From the NCBI RefSeq assembly GCF_014621695.1, contig NZ_CP061281.1:5580001-5644000 (forward strand): a stretch of 64,000 nucleotides of DNA, written 5' to 3'. The stretch is from Streptomyces xanthii (GTDB taxonomy: Bacteria > Actinomycetota > Actinomycetes > Streptomycetales > Streptomycetaceae). Each line of letters begins with the position of its first letter. The first letter of the stretch is position 1. The translations under genes were made by a program, and so were the position numbers. Shown here in pieces: positions 40,791 through 50,395 of the stretch. Under the pieces are notes generated by a model. It made no database searches and was not told where the DNA came from. It was given only the letters and a program-made list of their open reading frames with translations.

Positions 40791-43700
40791 GTGCGCTATC
40801 GCCTGCTAGGTCCGACGGAGGCGCTCCGCGACGACGGCACCCCCGTCCCGGTCGGCGGAGCCCGACTCCGCGTGCTCCTGACCACCCTCGCCCTGCGCCC
40901 CGGCCGCACCGTCCCCGCCGCCCTGCTCGTCGACGAGGTGTGGGGCGCCGAACCGCCCGCCGACGCCCCGGGCGCCTTGCAGGCCCTCGTCGGACGGCTG
41001 CGCCGCACCCTCGGCGCCGGCGCGGTCGACTCGGCGGACAGCGGCGGCTACCGGCTCGCGGCGACCTCCGACGACGTCGACCTGTTCCGCTTCGAGCGGC
41101 TCACCGCCGACGGCCTGCGCGCCCTCGCCGACGACGACCCGGCGAAGGCGGCCGACGCCCTCGACGACGCGCTCGCCCTGTGGCGCGGCCCCGCCCTCGC
41201 CGACCTCCCCGACCGCACCGCCGAGGCCGCCCGCTGGGACGCCCGCCGCCTCGACGCCCGCCGCGCCCGCCTCACCGCCCTGCTCGCGCTCGGCCGGGCC
41301 GAGTCCGCGCTGCCCGAGCTGACCGCCCTGTGCGTGGCGCACCCGCTGGACGAACCGCTCCAGGCGCTGCGGCTGCGCGCCCTGCGCGACACCGGCCGCG
41401 CGGCCCAGGCGCTGGCCGCCTACGAGGACGTACGCCGAGGACTGGCCGACCGGCTCGGCGCCGACCCGGGGCCCGAACTGCGCTCACTGCACGCCGAGTT
41501 GCTCGACCCCGGCACGGTCGACCGGCCCGTACGGAAGGCGGCCGGGGTGCGGGGCAACCTGCGGGCCCGGCTCACCTCCTTCGTGGGCCGCGAGCACGAC
41601 ATCGAGGCGATCCGCGCCGAACTGGCCCGCGCCCGCCTCGTCACGCTCCTCGGCCCGGGCGGCGCCGGAAAGACCCGCCTGTCGCAGGAGGTCGCCGACG
41701 GCCTGGCCGGCGGCGACGCCGTCCCGGACGGGGTGTGGCTGGCCGAGCTCGCCCCCGTCGGCGACCCCGAGGCCGTGCCGGAGGCCGTCGTCAGCGCGCT
41801 CGGCGCCCGCGAGACCGTGCTGCGCGGCGCCGGCGCCGAGGAACTGCGCGTCGCGAGCGAGCGGCACGGCGACGACCCGCTCGTCCGCCTCGTCGAGCAC
41901 TGCGCCGACCGCCGCATGCTGATCATCCTCGACAACTGCGAGCACGTGATCGACGCGGCGGCCGCCCTCGCCGAACAGCTCCTCGCCCGCTGCCCCGGCG
42001 TCACCGTCCTCGCCACCAGCCGCGAACCCCTCGGCGTCCCGGGCGAGGCCCTCCAGCCGGTCGAGCCGCTCCCGGAGCCGTACGCGCTGCGGCTGTTCGG
42101 CGAGCGCGGCGCCGCCGTGCGCCCCGGGTTCACCGTCGACGAGGCCCCGGAGGCCGTCGGCGAGATCTGCCGCCGCCTCGACGGACTGCCGCTGGCCATC
42201 GAACTCGCCGCCGCCCGGCTGCGGATGCTCACCCCGCGCCAGATCGCCGACCGGCTCGACGACCGTTTCCGGCTGCTCACCTCCGGCGCGCGCACCGCGC
42301 TGCCCCGCCAGCAGACCCTGCGCGCCGTCGTCGACTGGTCCTGGGACCTGCTCGACGCACCCGAGCGCACCGTCCTCGCCCGGCTGTCCGTGTTCAGCGG
42401 CGGCTGCGACCTGGCCGCCGCCGAGTCCGTGTGCGCCACCGCCGGCGCGGACGCCCCCGACGTGCTGGAGGCGCTCGGCTCGCTCGTCGACAAGTCCCTC
42501 GTGGTCGCCGCCCCCGACGACGAGGGCGGCATGCGCTACCGGCTCCTGGAGACCGTCGCCGAGTACGCGGGCGACCGGCTCGACGAGGCCGGCGACCGGG
42601 AGAGCGCCGAGCGCGCCCACCTCACGTACTACCGCGAACTCGCCCGCACCACCGACCCGTTGCTGCGCGGCCGCCACCAGCGTGCCGCCGTCGCCCGCAT
42701 CGAGCGCGACTACGAGAACCTGCGCACCGCCCTGCGGCACGCCGTCGCCGCGCGGGACGAGCAGGAGGGGCTCGGGCTCGTCCTGTCGCTCGCCTGGTTC
42801 TGGCAGATGCGGGACCTGCGCACCGACGGGCGCACCTGGACGCGGGAGGTCGCCGCGCTCGGCCCCGACCCGTTCGCCGGGCCCGCCCGGCCCGCCCCGC
42901 CGATCCTGGAGCGCTGCACCGACGCCCCGCCCCCGTTCACGGGCGAACTCCTCGCCGAGGCCCGCCGCCAGCTCCACCTGTGCCGGTTCGCGACCATGGA
43001 CATGGAGATGGACGAGTGGCGCTCCGAGGCCGGGCAGGAGCGGCTGCGGATCATCGTCGACACCTACCGGGCCGACCTGCCGCAGGCCTGCCGTCCGCCC
43101 GGCAACATCTGGTACTTCGCCGTCGTCATGACCGGCGACCTGGAGCGGCTGCACCGGCTCACCGACATCACCGTCGCGACCTGCCGGGAACTCGGCTACG
43201 AGTGGGAGCTCGCCCTCGTCCTGCAACTGCGCGCCAACCTGCACGCCAACCGGGCCTCCTGGGCCGCCACCGGGATCGCGGACGCCGACGAGTCGATCGA
43301 GCTGTTCACCCGGCTCGGTGACGAGTGGGGCGTAGCCGAGGCGCTGTCGGCGCGCGGCGAGGCGCACGAGAAGCTCGGCCGGTTCGCGCAGGCGGCCGCC
43401 GACTTCCGGCGGGCCCGTGAGGTCGCCGAGGACATGGGCGCGCACGCCCAGTCGACGATCCTCCAGGTGCGGCTGGGGCAGGTGCTGATCGAGCTGGGGG
43501 AGGCGGAGGAGGGGGAGCGGATGCTGTGGCAGGCGCTCGACTCCGCGCGACGGCCGGCGAACGAGGCCCGGCCCGTCGCCCGGATGATCCTCGTCGGGCG
43601 CCTCGCCTCGACCGGCCGGATCGCCGAGGCGCGGGAGCAACTGGAGCTGCTGCGCGAGGAGTTCGCGGGGCAGGGGGTCAACTTCTTCCACTCCATGCTG

Positions 43701-44075
43701 ACCGGCATGGAAGCGATGATCGACGTCACCGAGGGATGCGCCGAGTCGGCGCTGGCGAACGTGTCGCGGGCCGTGGAGCTCGCCGCGGACCCGCTGGCCG
43801 TGATCATCATGCCGCACCTGATGGCGATGCAGCTGCTCACCGCGGCCCGCGCGCTCACCCTGCGCGGGCAGGACGGCGACACGTGCCGTGCGGCCCGGCT
43901 GATCGGCGCGGCGGACGCCTCGCTGCCGGAGGGGCACATCCCGAACGGGATGGAGCGCAAGTGGCGGGCCGACGCGGAGGCGGCCCTGCGCGCCGTGCTC
44001 GACGACGCGGACTACGAGCGGGAGCGCGCCGAGGGCGGCGCCCTCTCCGTGGAGGAGGCCGCCGCCCTCTTCTGA
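40791..44075 (+). CDS. AfsR/SARP-like regulator: BTAD, NB-ARC ATPase and TPR domains
   Basis: About 1094 residues. Domains in order: OmpR-type winged helix at 1-90 (VGGARLRVLLTTLALRPGR), BTAD at about 96-245, an AP-ATPase/NB-ARC module from about 270 with Walker A LLGPGGAGKTRLSQEV and LIILDNCEHVID (Walker B), a winged helix (ARLSVFSGGCDLAAAE), then TPR-like helices to the end. Such STAND regulators switch on secondary metabolism or local genes. The GTG start is favoured because GACAAT lies seven bases before it, a leaderless layout; an ATG nine bases upstream is possible. No pathway genes are adjacent apart from an ABC exporter, which may be the target. Confidence 0.9.
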   Translation: MRYRLLGPTEALRDDGTPVPVGGARLRVLLTTLALRPGRTVPAALLVDEVWGAEPPADAPGALQALVGRLRRTLGAGAVDSADSGGYRLAATSDDVDLFRFERLTADGLRALADDDPAKAADALDDALALWRGPALADLPDRTAEAARWDARRLDARRARLTALLALGRAESALPELTALCVAHPLDEPLQALRLRALRDTGRAAQALAAYEDVRRGLADRLGADPGPELRSLHAELLDPGTVDRPVRKAAGVRGNLRARLTSFVGREHDIEAIRAELARARLVTLLGPGGAGKTRLSQEVADGLAGGDAVPDGVWLAELAPVGDPEAVPEAVVSALGARETVLRGAGAEELRVASERHGDDPLVRLVEHCADRRMLIILDNCEHVIDAAAALAEQLLARCPGVTVLATSREPLGVPGEALQPVEPLPEPYALRLFGERGAAVRPGFTVDEAPEAVGEICRRLDGLPLAIELAAARLRMLTPRQIADRLDDRFRLLTSGARTALPRQQTLRAVVDWSWDLLDAPERTVLARLSVFSGGCDLAAAESVCATAGADAPDVLEALGSLVDKSLVVAAPDDEGGMRYRLLETVAEYAGDRLDEAGDRESAERAHLTYYRELARTTDPLLRGRHQRAAVARIERDYENLRTALRHAVAARDEQEGLGLVLSLAWFWQMRDLRTDGRTWTREVAALGPDPFAGPARPAPPILERCTDAPPPFTGELLAEARRQLHLCRFATMDMEMDEWRSEAGQERLRIIVDTYRADLPQACRPPGNIWYFAVVMTGDLERLHRLTDITVATCRELGYEWELALVLQLRANLHANRASWAATGIADADESIELFTRLGDEWGVAEALSARGEAHEKLGRFAQAAADFRRAREVAEDMGAHAQSTILQVRLGQVLIELGEAEEGERMLWQALDSARRPANEARPVARMILVGRLASTGRIAEAREQLELLREEFAGQGVNFFHSMLTGMEAMIDVTEGCAESALANVSRAVELAADPLAVIIMPHLMAMQLLTAARALTLRGQDGDTCRAARLIGAADASLPEGHIPNGMERKWRADAEAALRAVLDDADYERERAEGGALSVEEAAALF

Positions 44076-44108
44076 CGTCAGACGCGTACCGGGTGAACCG
44101 GCCTTGTG

Positions 44109-44933
44109 TCAGGCCTTCTTGGTGAACTTGCGGATCGCGACCGGGGCCATGACGACCGTCAGGCCGGCGGTCCAGGCGAGCGTCACCCACAGGCCGTGGG
44201 CGACCGGGCCGCCCACCATGAGACCGCGGGCGGCGTCCGCGAGCCCGGACATCGGGTTGTACTTGGTGAAGTTCTCCAGCCAGCCCGGCATCGACGCGGT
44301 CGGCGCGAAGATCGACGAGCCGAACTGGAGCGGCATCATCACCAGGAAGCCCATCGCCTGCACGGACTGGGCGTTCTTCATGGTCACGCCGAGGACCAGG
44401 AAGATCCACATGACGGCGGAGCCGAACAGCGCGGACAGGCCGAGCGCGGCGAACAGTCCGCCCCAGTTCGTGATGTCGAAGCCGACCAGGACCGCGACGA
44501 CCATCAGCACGGTGGTGGCGACGAGCAGGCGCAGCAGTTCGACGGAGATCTTCGCGATCAGGACCGAGCCGCGTCCGATGGGCAGGGACCGGAAGCGGTC
44601 CATGATCCCCTTGTGGAAGTCCTCGTTGAAGCCGGTGCCGACGCCCTGCGCGATGTTCATGCTCATCATCGCGACCATGCCGGGGATCACGTACTGCACG
44701 TACTGCTGCTGGCCGCCGCCGAGGGACTGGCCGATCGAGCCGCCGAAGACGTACACGAACAGCAGCGTGAAGATGACGGGCATCAGGACCGCGTCCATCA
44801 TCGACTCGGGATCCTGCTTGATCCACAGCAGATTGCGGCGGACGAGGGCGCCGGTGTGGCGCAGGTGGCCGCGCAGTCCGATCCGGGGGTCGGCCGCGAC
44901 GGTGATGGTGGGAGCGGTGGTGGCGGTACTCAT
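44109..44933 (-). CDS. ABC-2 type permease (DrrB-like)
   Basis: 274 residues with six spans and a cytosolic N-terminus. RHTGALVRRNLLWIKQDPES starts the domain; the ABC-2 motif region is IMDRFRSLPIGRGSVLIAK and a second block FGSSIFAPTASMPGWLENFTKYNP. It forms the export channel for the ATPase encoded just before it, whose stop overlaps this start as ATGA. The pair resembles the daunorubicin exporter DrrAB; the substrate is unknown. Confidence 0.9.
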   Translation of the reverse strand: MSTATTAPTITVAADPRIGLRGHLRHTGALVRRNLLWIKQDPESMMDAVLMPVIFTLLFVYVFGGSIGQSLGGGQQQYVQYVIPGMVAMMSMNIAQGVGTGFNEDFHKGIMDRFRSLPIGRGSVLIAKISVELLRLLVATTVLMVVAVLVGFDITNWGGLFAALGLSALFGSAVMWIFLVLGVTMKNAQSVQAMGFLVMMPLQFGSSIFAPTASMPGWLENFTKYNPMSGLADAARGLMVGGPVAHGLWVTLAWTAGLTVVMAPVAIRKFTKKA

Positions 44934-45952
44934 ACGGCGACCTCCTCGAGTTCGGGCCTGGCGTCCTGGGGGACGGTCGCCTTCTGGCCGGTGATGGACA
45001 GGAACACCTCGTCCAGGCTGGGCAGTTCGGTGGCGATGGAGCCGATCGTGATGCCGCGCGCGGTGACCGCGCCGACGACGGCGGTCAGCTGCTCGTCGCT
45101 CAGGATCGGGACGAGCACGGTGCCGGACTCGGTGTCCACGGTGGTCGCGGCCAGGCCGGTCAGGCCCAGGTCGTCCAGCGCGTGCGCCAGCGGGCGCAGC
45201 TCCAGCGGGTCCGTGGGGCGGATCCGCAGCGTGCGGCCGCCGACCTTCGCCTTGAGCTCGTCGATGCCGCCGTTCGCGATGACGCGGCCGCGGTCGATGA
45301 CGGTCAGCTCGGAGGCCAGCTGCTCGGCCTCCTCCATGTACTGGGTGGTGAGCAGCACGGTCACGCCGTCCCGCACCATGCTCTTGACCTCGTCCCACAC
45401 CTCGTTGCGGGTCCGGGGGTCGAGGCCGGTCGTCGGCTCGTCGAGGTAGAGCACGTGCGGGCGGCCGATCATGGAGGCGGCCAGGTCGAGGCGGCGCCGC
45501 ATGCCGCCGGAGTAGGTCCGGGCCGGGCGGCTCGCCGCCTCGGTCAGCGAGAACCGCTCCAGCAGCGCGTCGGCCCGGGCGCGGGCCTCCTTGCGGGACA
45601 GGTCGAGCAGGCGCCCGATCAGGTAGAGGTTCTCCCGGCCGGAGAGCTTCTCGTCGACCGAGGCGTACTGGCCGGTGAGGCCGATCACGCGGCGCAGCTG
45701 GCGGGGCTGGCGCACGGCGTCGTAACCGGCGACGACCGCGGTGCCGGCGTCGGGGGTGATCAGGGTGGACAGGCAGCGTACGAGGGTGGTCTTGCCGGCG
45801 CCGTTCGGACCGAGCACACCCATCACGGTGCCCTCGTGCACGTCCAGGTCGACACCGTCCAGGGCCTTGGTCTCGCCGTAGTGCTTGACCAGCCCCCGCA
45901 CGGCCACGGCGACTCCTCGGCCGCCTTCGGGGTTCACGTCGATTCGCGTCAT
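44930..45952 (-). CDS. ABC transporter ATPase (DrrA-like)
   Basis: 340 residues. Walker A GPNGAGKT at 48-55, signature TYSGGMRRRLDLAASM, Walker B VLYLDEPTTGLDP, then a C-terminal DrrA-type extension of about 100 residues (GTVLVPILSDEQLTAVV, SLDEVFLSITGQKA). It powers drug or lipid export with the coupled permease. It is converging on the AfsR-like gene only through the permease, so control by that regulator would have to act on a promoter at about 45.95 kb. Confidence 0.92.
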   Translation of the reverse strand: MTRIDVNPEGGRGVAVAVRGLVKHYGETKALDGVDLDVHEGTVMGVLGPNGAGKTTLVRCLSTLITPDAGTAVVAGYDAVRQPRQLRRVIGLTGQYASVDEKLSGRENLYLIGRLLDLSRKEARARADALLERFSLTEAASRPARTYSGGMRRRLDLAASMIGRPHVLYLDEPTTGLDPRTRNEVWDEVKSMVRDGVTVLLTTQYMEEAEQLASELTVIDRGRVIANGGIDELKAKVGGRTLRIRPTDPLELRPLAHALDDLGLTGLAATTVDTESGTVLVPILSDEQLTAVVGAVTARGITIGSIATELPSLDEVFLSITGQKATVPQDARPELEEVAV

Positions 45953-46030
45953 GCCCCCAATCTGACGCCCCCCACCGACACCCGACCGACATCCCACCGA
46001 CAGCGCCCGCGCTCCGCCGACAGCCCGCCG

Positions 46031-46180
46031 ACATCGACGCCGCGAGGCGCGGGGCTGTACCGGATCAGCGACTCCCCCGCGGGGCGCGAGCGTCATGGCT
46101 CCTGGGGCACGCGGAGCGTGTCCTCAGGGGCGCGGGGAACTGCGCGAGAAGCCCCACCGGGCGGCACCTGGCGACGATCG
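46031..46180. repeat. Dispersed repeat family A, copy 5 (long form)
   Basis: GAGGCGCGGGGCTGTACC, ATCAGCGACTCCCCCGCGGG, CTCCTGGGGCACGCG then CGTGTCCTCAGGGGCGCGGG, GGAACTGCGCGAGAAGCCCC and CCGGGCGGCACCTGGCGACG. All modules of the long form occur in the same order as in copy 3, reversed halves included. Confidence 0.85.
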
Positions 46181-46243
46181 TCAGCCCCTACGGCGGCGGC
46201 GCTGTAGCGGAGGCCCACTGAATCGCGCACCCGGCGCCGGGGG

Positions 46244-46317
46244 TGCCGCCTGGCCCACCCTCCCCCAAGCTCTCGGCTTCGCTCGAGCAGGGGGTACCCC
46301 CATCGCCCCAGGCGGCA
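46244..46317. repeat. Large palindromic intergenic element (repeat type B)
   Basis: Outer arms TGCCGCCTGG and CCAGGCGGCA, inner arms around CCCCCAAGCTCTCGGCTTCG and CTCGAGCAGGGGGTACCCCC. I recall very similar CCCCCAAGCTCTCGGCTTCG elements from other Streptomyces intergenic regions. The 629-base gap between the ABC ATPase and panB holds copy 5 of family A, this element, about 185 bases with nothing recognisable, and the panB terminator. Confidence 0.75.
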
Positions 46318-46502
46318 GACTGCCCAAGGCTGGGTCGGCCGGACTGCGCACTGGGGGCCGGGGCGCGGCTCCGAGGCTGGGTCGACCGAGCGCGCACCGG
46401 CACCGGAGCTCAGCCCGACGGGACCCCACGGCGGAGGTGGGCCCTCCCCGCGGCCCGCCGAGGCACCGGGTACACACGACGGTTCAACCCAGCGGAGCGT
46501 GA

Positions 46503-46538
46503 CGCAGCCCGTCGACGGGGGAAGATCGACGGGCTGCG
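46503..46538 (-). terminator. Terminator of panB
   Basis: CGCAGCCCGTCGA and its exact complement, 13 bp, with a 10-base loop, 44-79 bases after the panB stop. Confidence 0.75.
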
Positions 46539-46581
46539 ATGGTGCCGCTATGGCTCAGATGTGTTCAGGAGGGGCCCCGCC

Positions 46582-47457
46582 TCAGTGGACGGAGTGCTCC
46601 TCCTGAGGGAACGTTCCGCCGACCACGTCCTCCGCAAACGCCTTCGCCGCGTCGGACATGACGGTACGCAGATCGGCGTACTGCTTGACGAAGCGCGGCA
46701 TCTTGCCCCCGGTGAGCCCGAGCGCGTCCGTCCAGACGAGGACCTGCGCGTCCGTCTCGGGGCCCGCGCCGATCCCGACGGTGGGGATGTGGAGCGTCCG
46801 CGTGACCTCCGCGGCGAGCTCCGCCGGGACCAGTTCGAGGACGACCGCGAAGGCGCCCGCGTCCTGGACCGACTTCGCGTCGCGCAGCAGCTGCTGCGCC
46901 GCCTCCTCGCCGCGCCCCTGCACCCGGTAACCCTGCGTGTTGACCGACTGCGGGGTCAGGCCGATGTGCGCCATGACCGGGATGCCGGCCTCGACGAGCA
47001 GCTTGATCTGGGCGTGCGAGCGCTCGCCGCCCTCCAGCTTGACCGCGCCGACGCCCGCCTCCTTGACGAGCTGCATCGCGGAGCGCAGCGCCTGCGTGGG
47101 CCCCTCCTGGTAGGACCCGAAGGGCAGGTCGCCGACGATGAGCGCGCGGGACGTGCCGCGCACGACGGCGGCGGAGAGCATCGTGAGCTGGTCCAGGGTG
47201 ACCGGGACCGTGGTCTCGTAGCCGAGGTGACAGTTGCCGGCGGAGTCGCCGACCAGCATGACGGGGATGCCGGCCTCGTCGAACACCGACGCGGTCATGG
47301 CGTCGTAGGCGGTGAGCATGGGCCACTTCTCGCCCCGCTCCTTGGCGAGCGTGATGTCGCGCACGGTGATGCGCCGGGTGCCCTTGCCCCCGTACAGCGC
47401 CTTGGGATTGCTGCTGTCGGCGGACTGCGTCGGGGCAGCCTGAACGTGTTGCGTCAT
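46582..47457 (-). CDS. panB: 3-methyl-2-oxobutanoate hydroxymethyltransferase
   Basis: 291 residues. Makes ketopantoate from alpha-ketoisovalerate and methylene-tetrahydrofolate, the first step to pantothenate and CoA. Typical blocks: MLTAYDAMTASVFDEAGI, MLVGDSAGNCHLGYETTVPV (metal Asp), VKLEGGERSHAQIKLLVEAG, PVMAHIGLTPQSVNTQGY and VPTVGIGAGPETDAQVLV with the catalytic Glu in AVVLELVP. An N-terminal Ala/Ser/Asn tail of 25 residues is extra. Monocistronic; no panC or panD is adjacent. Confidence 0.96.
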   Translation of the reverse strand: MTQHVQAAPTQSADSSNPKALYGGKGTRRITVRDITLAKERGEKWPMLTAYDAMTASVFDEAGIPVMLVGDSAGNCHLGYETTVPVTLDQLTMLSAAVVRGTSRALIVGDLPFGSYQEGPTQALRSAMQLVKEAGVGAVKLEGGERSHAQIKLLVEAGIPVMAHIGLTPQSVNTQGYRVQGRGEEAAQQLLRDAKSVQDAGAFAVVLELVPAELAAEVTRTLHIPTVGIGAGPETDAQVLVWTDALGLTGGKMPRFVKQYADLRTVMSDAAKAFAEDVVGGTFPQEEHSVH

Positions 47458-47597
47458 CGCAACGGCTCCTTCAATTCGTCTCGAGGCGCCCTGACGGCGT
47501 CCCCGGATCACCTCCCATGGTGGCACCGCGTGCAGCCCCCGCGCCAGAGCACACGACCCCGGTAAAGCCTCGGTAAGGGAAGTCTCCCGGACTTCCA

Positions 47598-47616
47598 ATA
47601 CGGAACGGTGCCGTAT
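47598..47616. promoter_or_regulatory. Operator-like dyad upstream of the DHA2 exporter
   Basis: ATACGG, AACGGTG, CCGTAT, a 6-bp dyad in the style of TetR sites next to EmrB/QacA-type exporter genes. It sits where the -35 region should be, just before the -10. The TetR gene after the exporter is the likely binder. Confidence 0.65.
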
Positions 47617-47627
47617 CGAAATGGGGC

Positions 47628-47633
47628 TAGGCT
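47628..47633 (+). promoter_or_regulatory. -10 element of a leaderless promoter for the DHA2 exporter
   Basis: TAGGCT, seven bases, then the ATG at 47641. The layout implies a transcript that starts at the start codon, and no ribosome site is seen. Confidence 0.6.
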
Positions 47634-47640
47634 CGTACGC

Positions 47641-49236
47641 ATGACCACTCCCGTCGCCCCCGAGGCATCTCGGATACCCGAGGCGGTGCACCGCCGCCGC
47701 TGGGCCATCCTCGGCGTGCTCATGCTGAGCCTGCTGATCGTCGTCCTCGACAACTCCATCCTGAACGTCGCGATCAAGACGATCTCGACCCCCGCCCCGA
47801 CGGGCCTCGGCGCCACCCAGAGCGAGCTCGAGTGGGCCATCAACGCCTACACCCTCGTCTTCGCCGGCCTCCTGTTCACGGCCGGCCTGCTCGGCGACCG
47901 CGTCGGCCGCAAGAAGGTCCTCATCGGCGGCCTCGTCGTCTTCGGCATCGGCTCCGCGCTCGCCGCCGAGTCCGGCTCCCCGGTGCAGCTCATCGCGTTC
48001 CGCGCGCTCATGGGCCTCGGCGCCGCGTTCGTCATGCCCGCCACCCTCGCCGTGCTCATGAACGTCTTCGAGCGCGAGGAGCAGCCCAAGGCCATCGGCA
48101 TCTGGGCGGGCGGCGTCGGCCTCGCCATCGCCATCGGCCCGATCACCGGCGGCCTGCTGCTCGACCACTTCTGGTGGGGCTCGGTCTTCCTGGTCAACGT
48201 GCCGATCGTGATCCTCGCCGTGGTCCTGATGATCGCGCTCGTGCCCGACTCCAAGGACCCCAAGCCCGGCCGCATCGACCTCGTCGGCGTCGCGCTCTCC
48301 ATCGTCGGCCTCGTCCTGCTCGTCTACGGGATCATCAAGGGCGGCGACGAGGGCGACTTCACCAGCCCGCAGGTCCTGGCCACGATCGCCGCGGGCCTCG
48401 CCGTCCTGGTCGGCTTCGTGCTCTACGAGAAGCGCAGCGACCACCCGTCGATCGACATCGACTACTTCAAGAACAAGGTGTTCTCGGCGGCCATCGCCGC
48501 GATCGCCCTGGTCTTCTTCGCCCTCATGGGCGTCACGTTCTTCTCCGTCTTCTACACGCAGAGCGTGCGCGGGTACTCGCCGTTGCAGACCGGCGCCCTG
48601 ATGCTGCCGCTGGCCGTCGCCCAGCTGATCTTCGCGCCGCGCGCCCGGCTCGTCGTCGACCGGTTCGGCGTGCGGGTCACCACGACGGGCGGCCTGGTGC
48701 TGCTCGCCGCCATGCTCGCCGCGTTCACGATCCTCGACGCCGACACCCCGATCTGGCTCCTGGAAGTGATGTTCTTCCTGATGGGTACGGGCATGGCCCA
48801 CGTCATGACGCCGACCAGCGTCGTCATCATGCAGGCCCTGCCGCGCGAGAAGGCCGGCTCGGCGTCCGCGCTGAGCAACACCTTCCGGCAGGTCGGCGGC
48901 GCGCTCGGCATCGCCGTCCTCGGCTCCGTGCTCTCCACCGCGTACCGCGGCGGCATCGAGGACAAGCTGGGCCTGCTCCCGCCCGGCCTGCGCGACGCCG
49001 CCGGCGGCTCCATCGAGGCGACGCTCGGAGTCGCCGAGAAGCTCGGCCCGCGCGGCGAGGCCCTCATCGGCCCCGCCAACGACGCCTTCCTGCACGCCAT
49101 GCACGTCACCGCGCTGTGGGGCGCCGGAGTCGCCCTGGTCAGCGCGGTCGTCACCGGCCTCTTCCTGCCCGGCCGGCCGCCCGCGGCACCGCAGGGGCAG
49201 AGCGGCGAGCCGGAGAAGGTGGGCGCGCGGCACTGA
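47641..49236 (+). CDS. MFS exporter of the DHA2 (EmrB/QacA) family
   Basis: 531 residues, 14 spans. [19 protein letters not shown] is span 1 with its motif [17 protein letters not shown] is motif A, and [18 protein letters not shown] is the antiporter motif C. It should expel several drugs or dyes by proton antiport. It is controlled from a probable leaderless promoter overlapping a dyad; the next gene is a TetR regulator reading in the same direction 95 bases on. Confidence 0.92.
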   Translation: MTTPVAPEASRIPEAVHRRRWAILGVLMLSLLIVVLDNSILNVAIKTISTPAPTGLGATQSELEWAINAYTLVFAGLLFTAGLLGDRVGRKKVLIGGLVVFGIGSALAAESGSPVQLIAFRALMGLGAAFVMPATLAVLMNVFEREEQPKAIGIWAGGVGLAIAIGPITGGLLLDHFWWGSVFLVNVPIVILAVVLMIALVPDSKDPKPGRIDLVGVALSIVGLVLLVYGIIKGGDEGDFTSPQVLATIAAGLAVLVGFVLYEKRSDHPSIDIDYFKNKVFSAAIAAIALVFFALMGVTFFSVFYTQSVRGYSPLQTGALMLPLAVAQLIFAPRARLVVDRFGVRVTTTGGLVLLAAMLAAFTILDADTPIWLLEVMFFLMGTGMAHVMTPTSVVIMQALPREKAGSASALSNTFRQVGGALGIAVLGSVLSTAYRGGIEDKLGLLPPGLRDAAGGSIEATLGVAEKLGPRGEALIGPANDAFLHAMHVTALWGAGVALVSAVVTGLFLPGRPPAAPQGQSGEPEKVGARH

Positions 49237-49330
49237 TCACCGCACACGGGGGCTGACGACGCTGAGAGAATCACCCCGGACCCCCGCCGGACGGCAGGGT
49301 TCCGGGGCGTGGCGGAAGCGGAGGCGACAC

Positions 49331-50197
49331 GTGGACACGGGTACGGGCACCGGTGCGGACACGGGTGCGGGCGGTGTGGCGACCGGCGCGCGCACGGGCC
49401 CGGACAACGACCCCGAGAACACCCCGGTGAGCGACCCGGCGACCCGGCCGGTGACGGTCCCGGAGCCGGTCGCGGTCCCGGAACCGGAAACGGGACAGGG
49501 CGACGCCGGTACCGTCGCGCGGTCCTACCAGCGCCACCGGATGCGCGGGGCCGCCGACTGCCCCGCGCCCACGCGCGGCCGCCCCCGCAGCGAGGCCGCC
49601 GAACTCGCCATCGTCGAGGGCGTCGTGAAGCTCCTCGAAGAAGGCGTCCCGCTCGCCGAACTGTCCATCGAGCGCATCGCCCGCACCGCCGGCGTCGGCA
49701 AGGCCACCATCTACCGGCGCTGGAGCGGCAAGGAAGAACTCTTCGTCGACGTCGTCGCCTCCATCGAGGGGCCGGACCCCGAACTCCCCGGCACCTCCCT
49801 GCGCGACGATCTGATCCGCCTCCTGGAACACATGCGCCGGCGCGGCCTCAACCTGCGCAACTCGGCCCTGCTCCACAACGTGTTCGCCCAGATGAAGACC
49901 CTGCCCAAGCTCTGGGACGCGTACCACGAGGTCGTCGTCGAGCCCCGCCGCCGCGCCATGCACGGCGTACTGCGCCGCGCCGTCGCCGAGGGCGAACTCC
50001 CCGAAGGCACCGACATCGAACTCGCCGGCGACCTCCTCAGCGGCCCCATGCTGCTGCGCACCGTCATGCGGTCCGACGCGCCGCTCGCCGACGACCTCTC
50101 CGCCCGCGTCGTCGACACCGTCCTGCGCGGCCTCCTCAACGCGCCCGGAACAGAAGGCGTCCGGCGTGAAAAGCCGCAGGTCCCGCCCCTCGGGTGA
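49331..50197 (+). CDS. TetR family regulator with long disordered N-terminus
   Basis: 288 residues. The first 75 are low-complexity Gly/Thr/Ala/Pro/Glu (GTGTGADTGAGG at the very start), unusual for TetR. The DNA-binding part is RGRPRSEAAELAIVEGVVKL, LSIERIARTAGVGKATIYRRW, followed by a helical ligand domain. The GTG start has GGAGG six bases upstream, which supports the long form; if translation began later, it would need a codon near 49510 that lacks a ribosome site. It probably represses the DHA2 exporter just upstream. Confidence 0.87.
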   Translation: MDTGTGTGADTGAGGVATGARTGPDNDPENTPVSDPATRPVTVPEPVAVPEPETGQGDAGTVARSYQRHRMRGAADCPAPTRGRPRSEAAELAIVEGVVKLLEEGVPLAELSIERIARTAGVGKATIYRRWSGKEELFVDVVASIEGPDPELPGTSLRDDLIRLLEHMRRRGLNLRNSALLHNVFAQMKTLPKLWDAYHEVVVEPRRRAMHGVLRRAVAEGELPEGTDIELAGDLLSGPMLLRTVMRSDAPLADDLSARVVDTVLRGLLNAPGTEGVRREKPQVPPLG

Positions 50198-50291
50198 TTG
50201 TGCGGGTTTCGTCACAGAGGCCCCCTGGACCGGCCGGACCGGAACCCGGCGCCCCGCCCCGCTCGTCCTCGTCGCAGTACGGACGACACAT

Positions 50292-50312
50292 CACCCCCGT
50301 CCCACGGGGGTG
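50292..50312. terminator. Hairpin after the tetR gene
   Basis: CACCCCCGT, CCC, ACGGGGGTG, a perfect 9-bp stem 95 bases past the stop. A TAGGGT -10-like element for the next gene follows at 50342-50347. Confidence 0.55.
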
Positions 50313-50395
50313 TGACGGAACAGCGAGCCGTCGTCATCGCCTAGGGTGCTTCGGGCGGGGACGGCGGGCACGGCAGGCAGTGAGGCGACGACGGC

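Noticed and set aside
41484..43937. Leftward 817-codon frame opposite the AfsR-like gene
   Set aside because: Antisense shadow of the regulator, whose domains are clear on the other strand.
46243..47565. Rightward frame over the panB region
   Set aside because: Starts in the type B repeat and runs antisense to panB; no domain.
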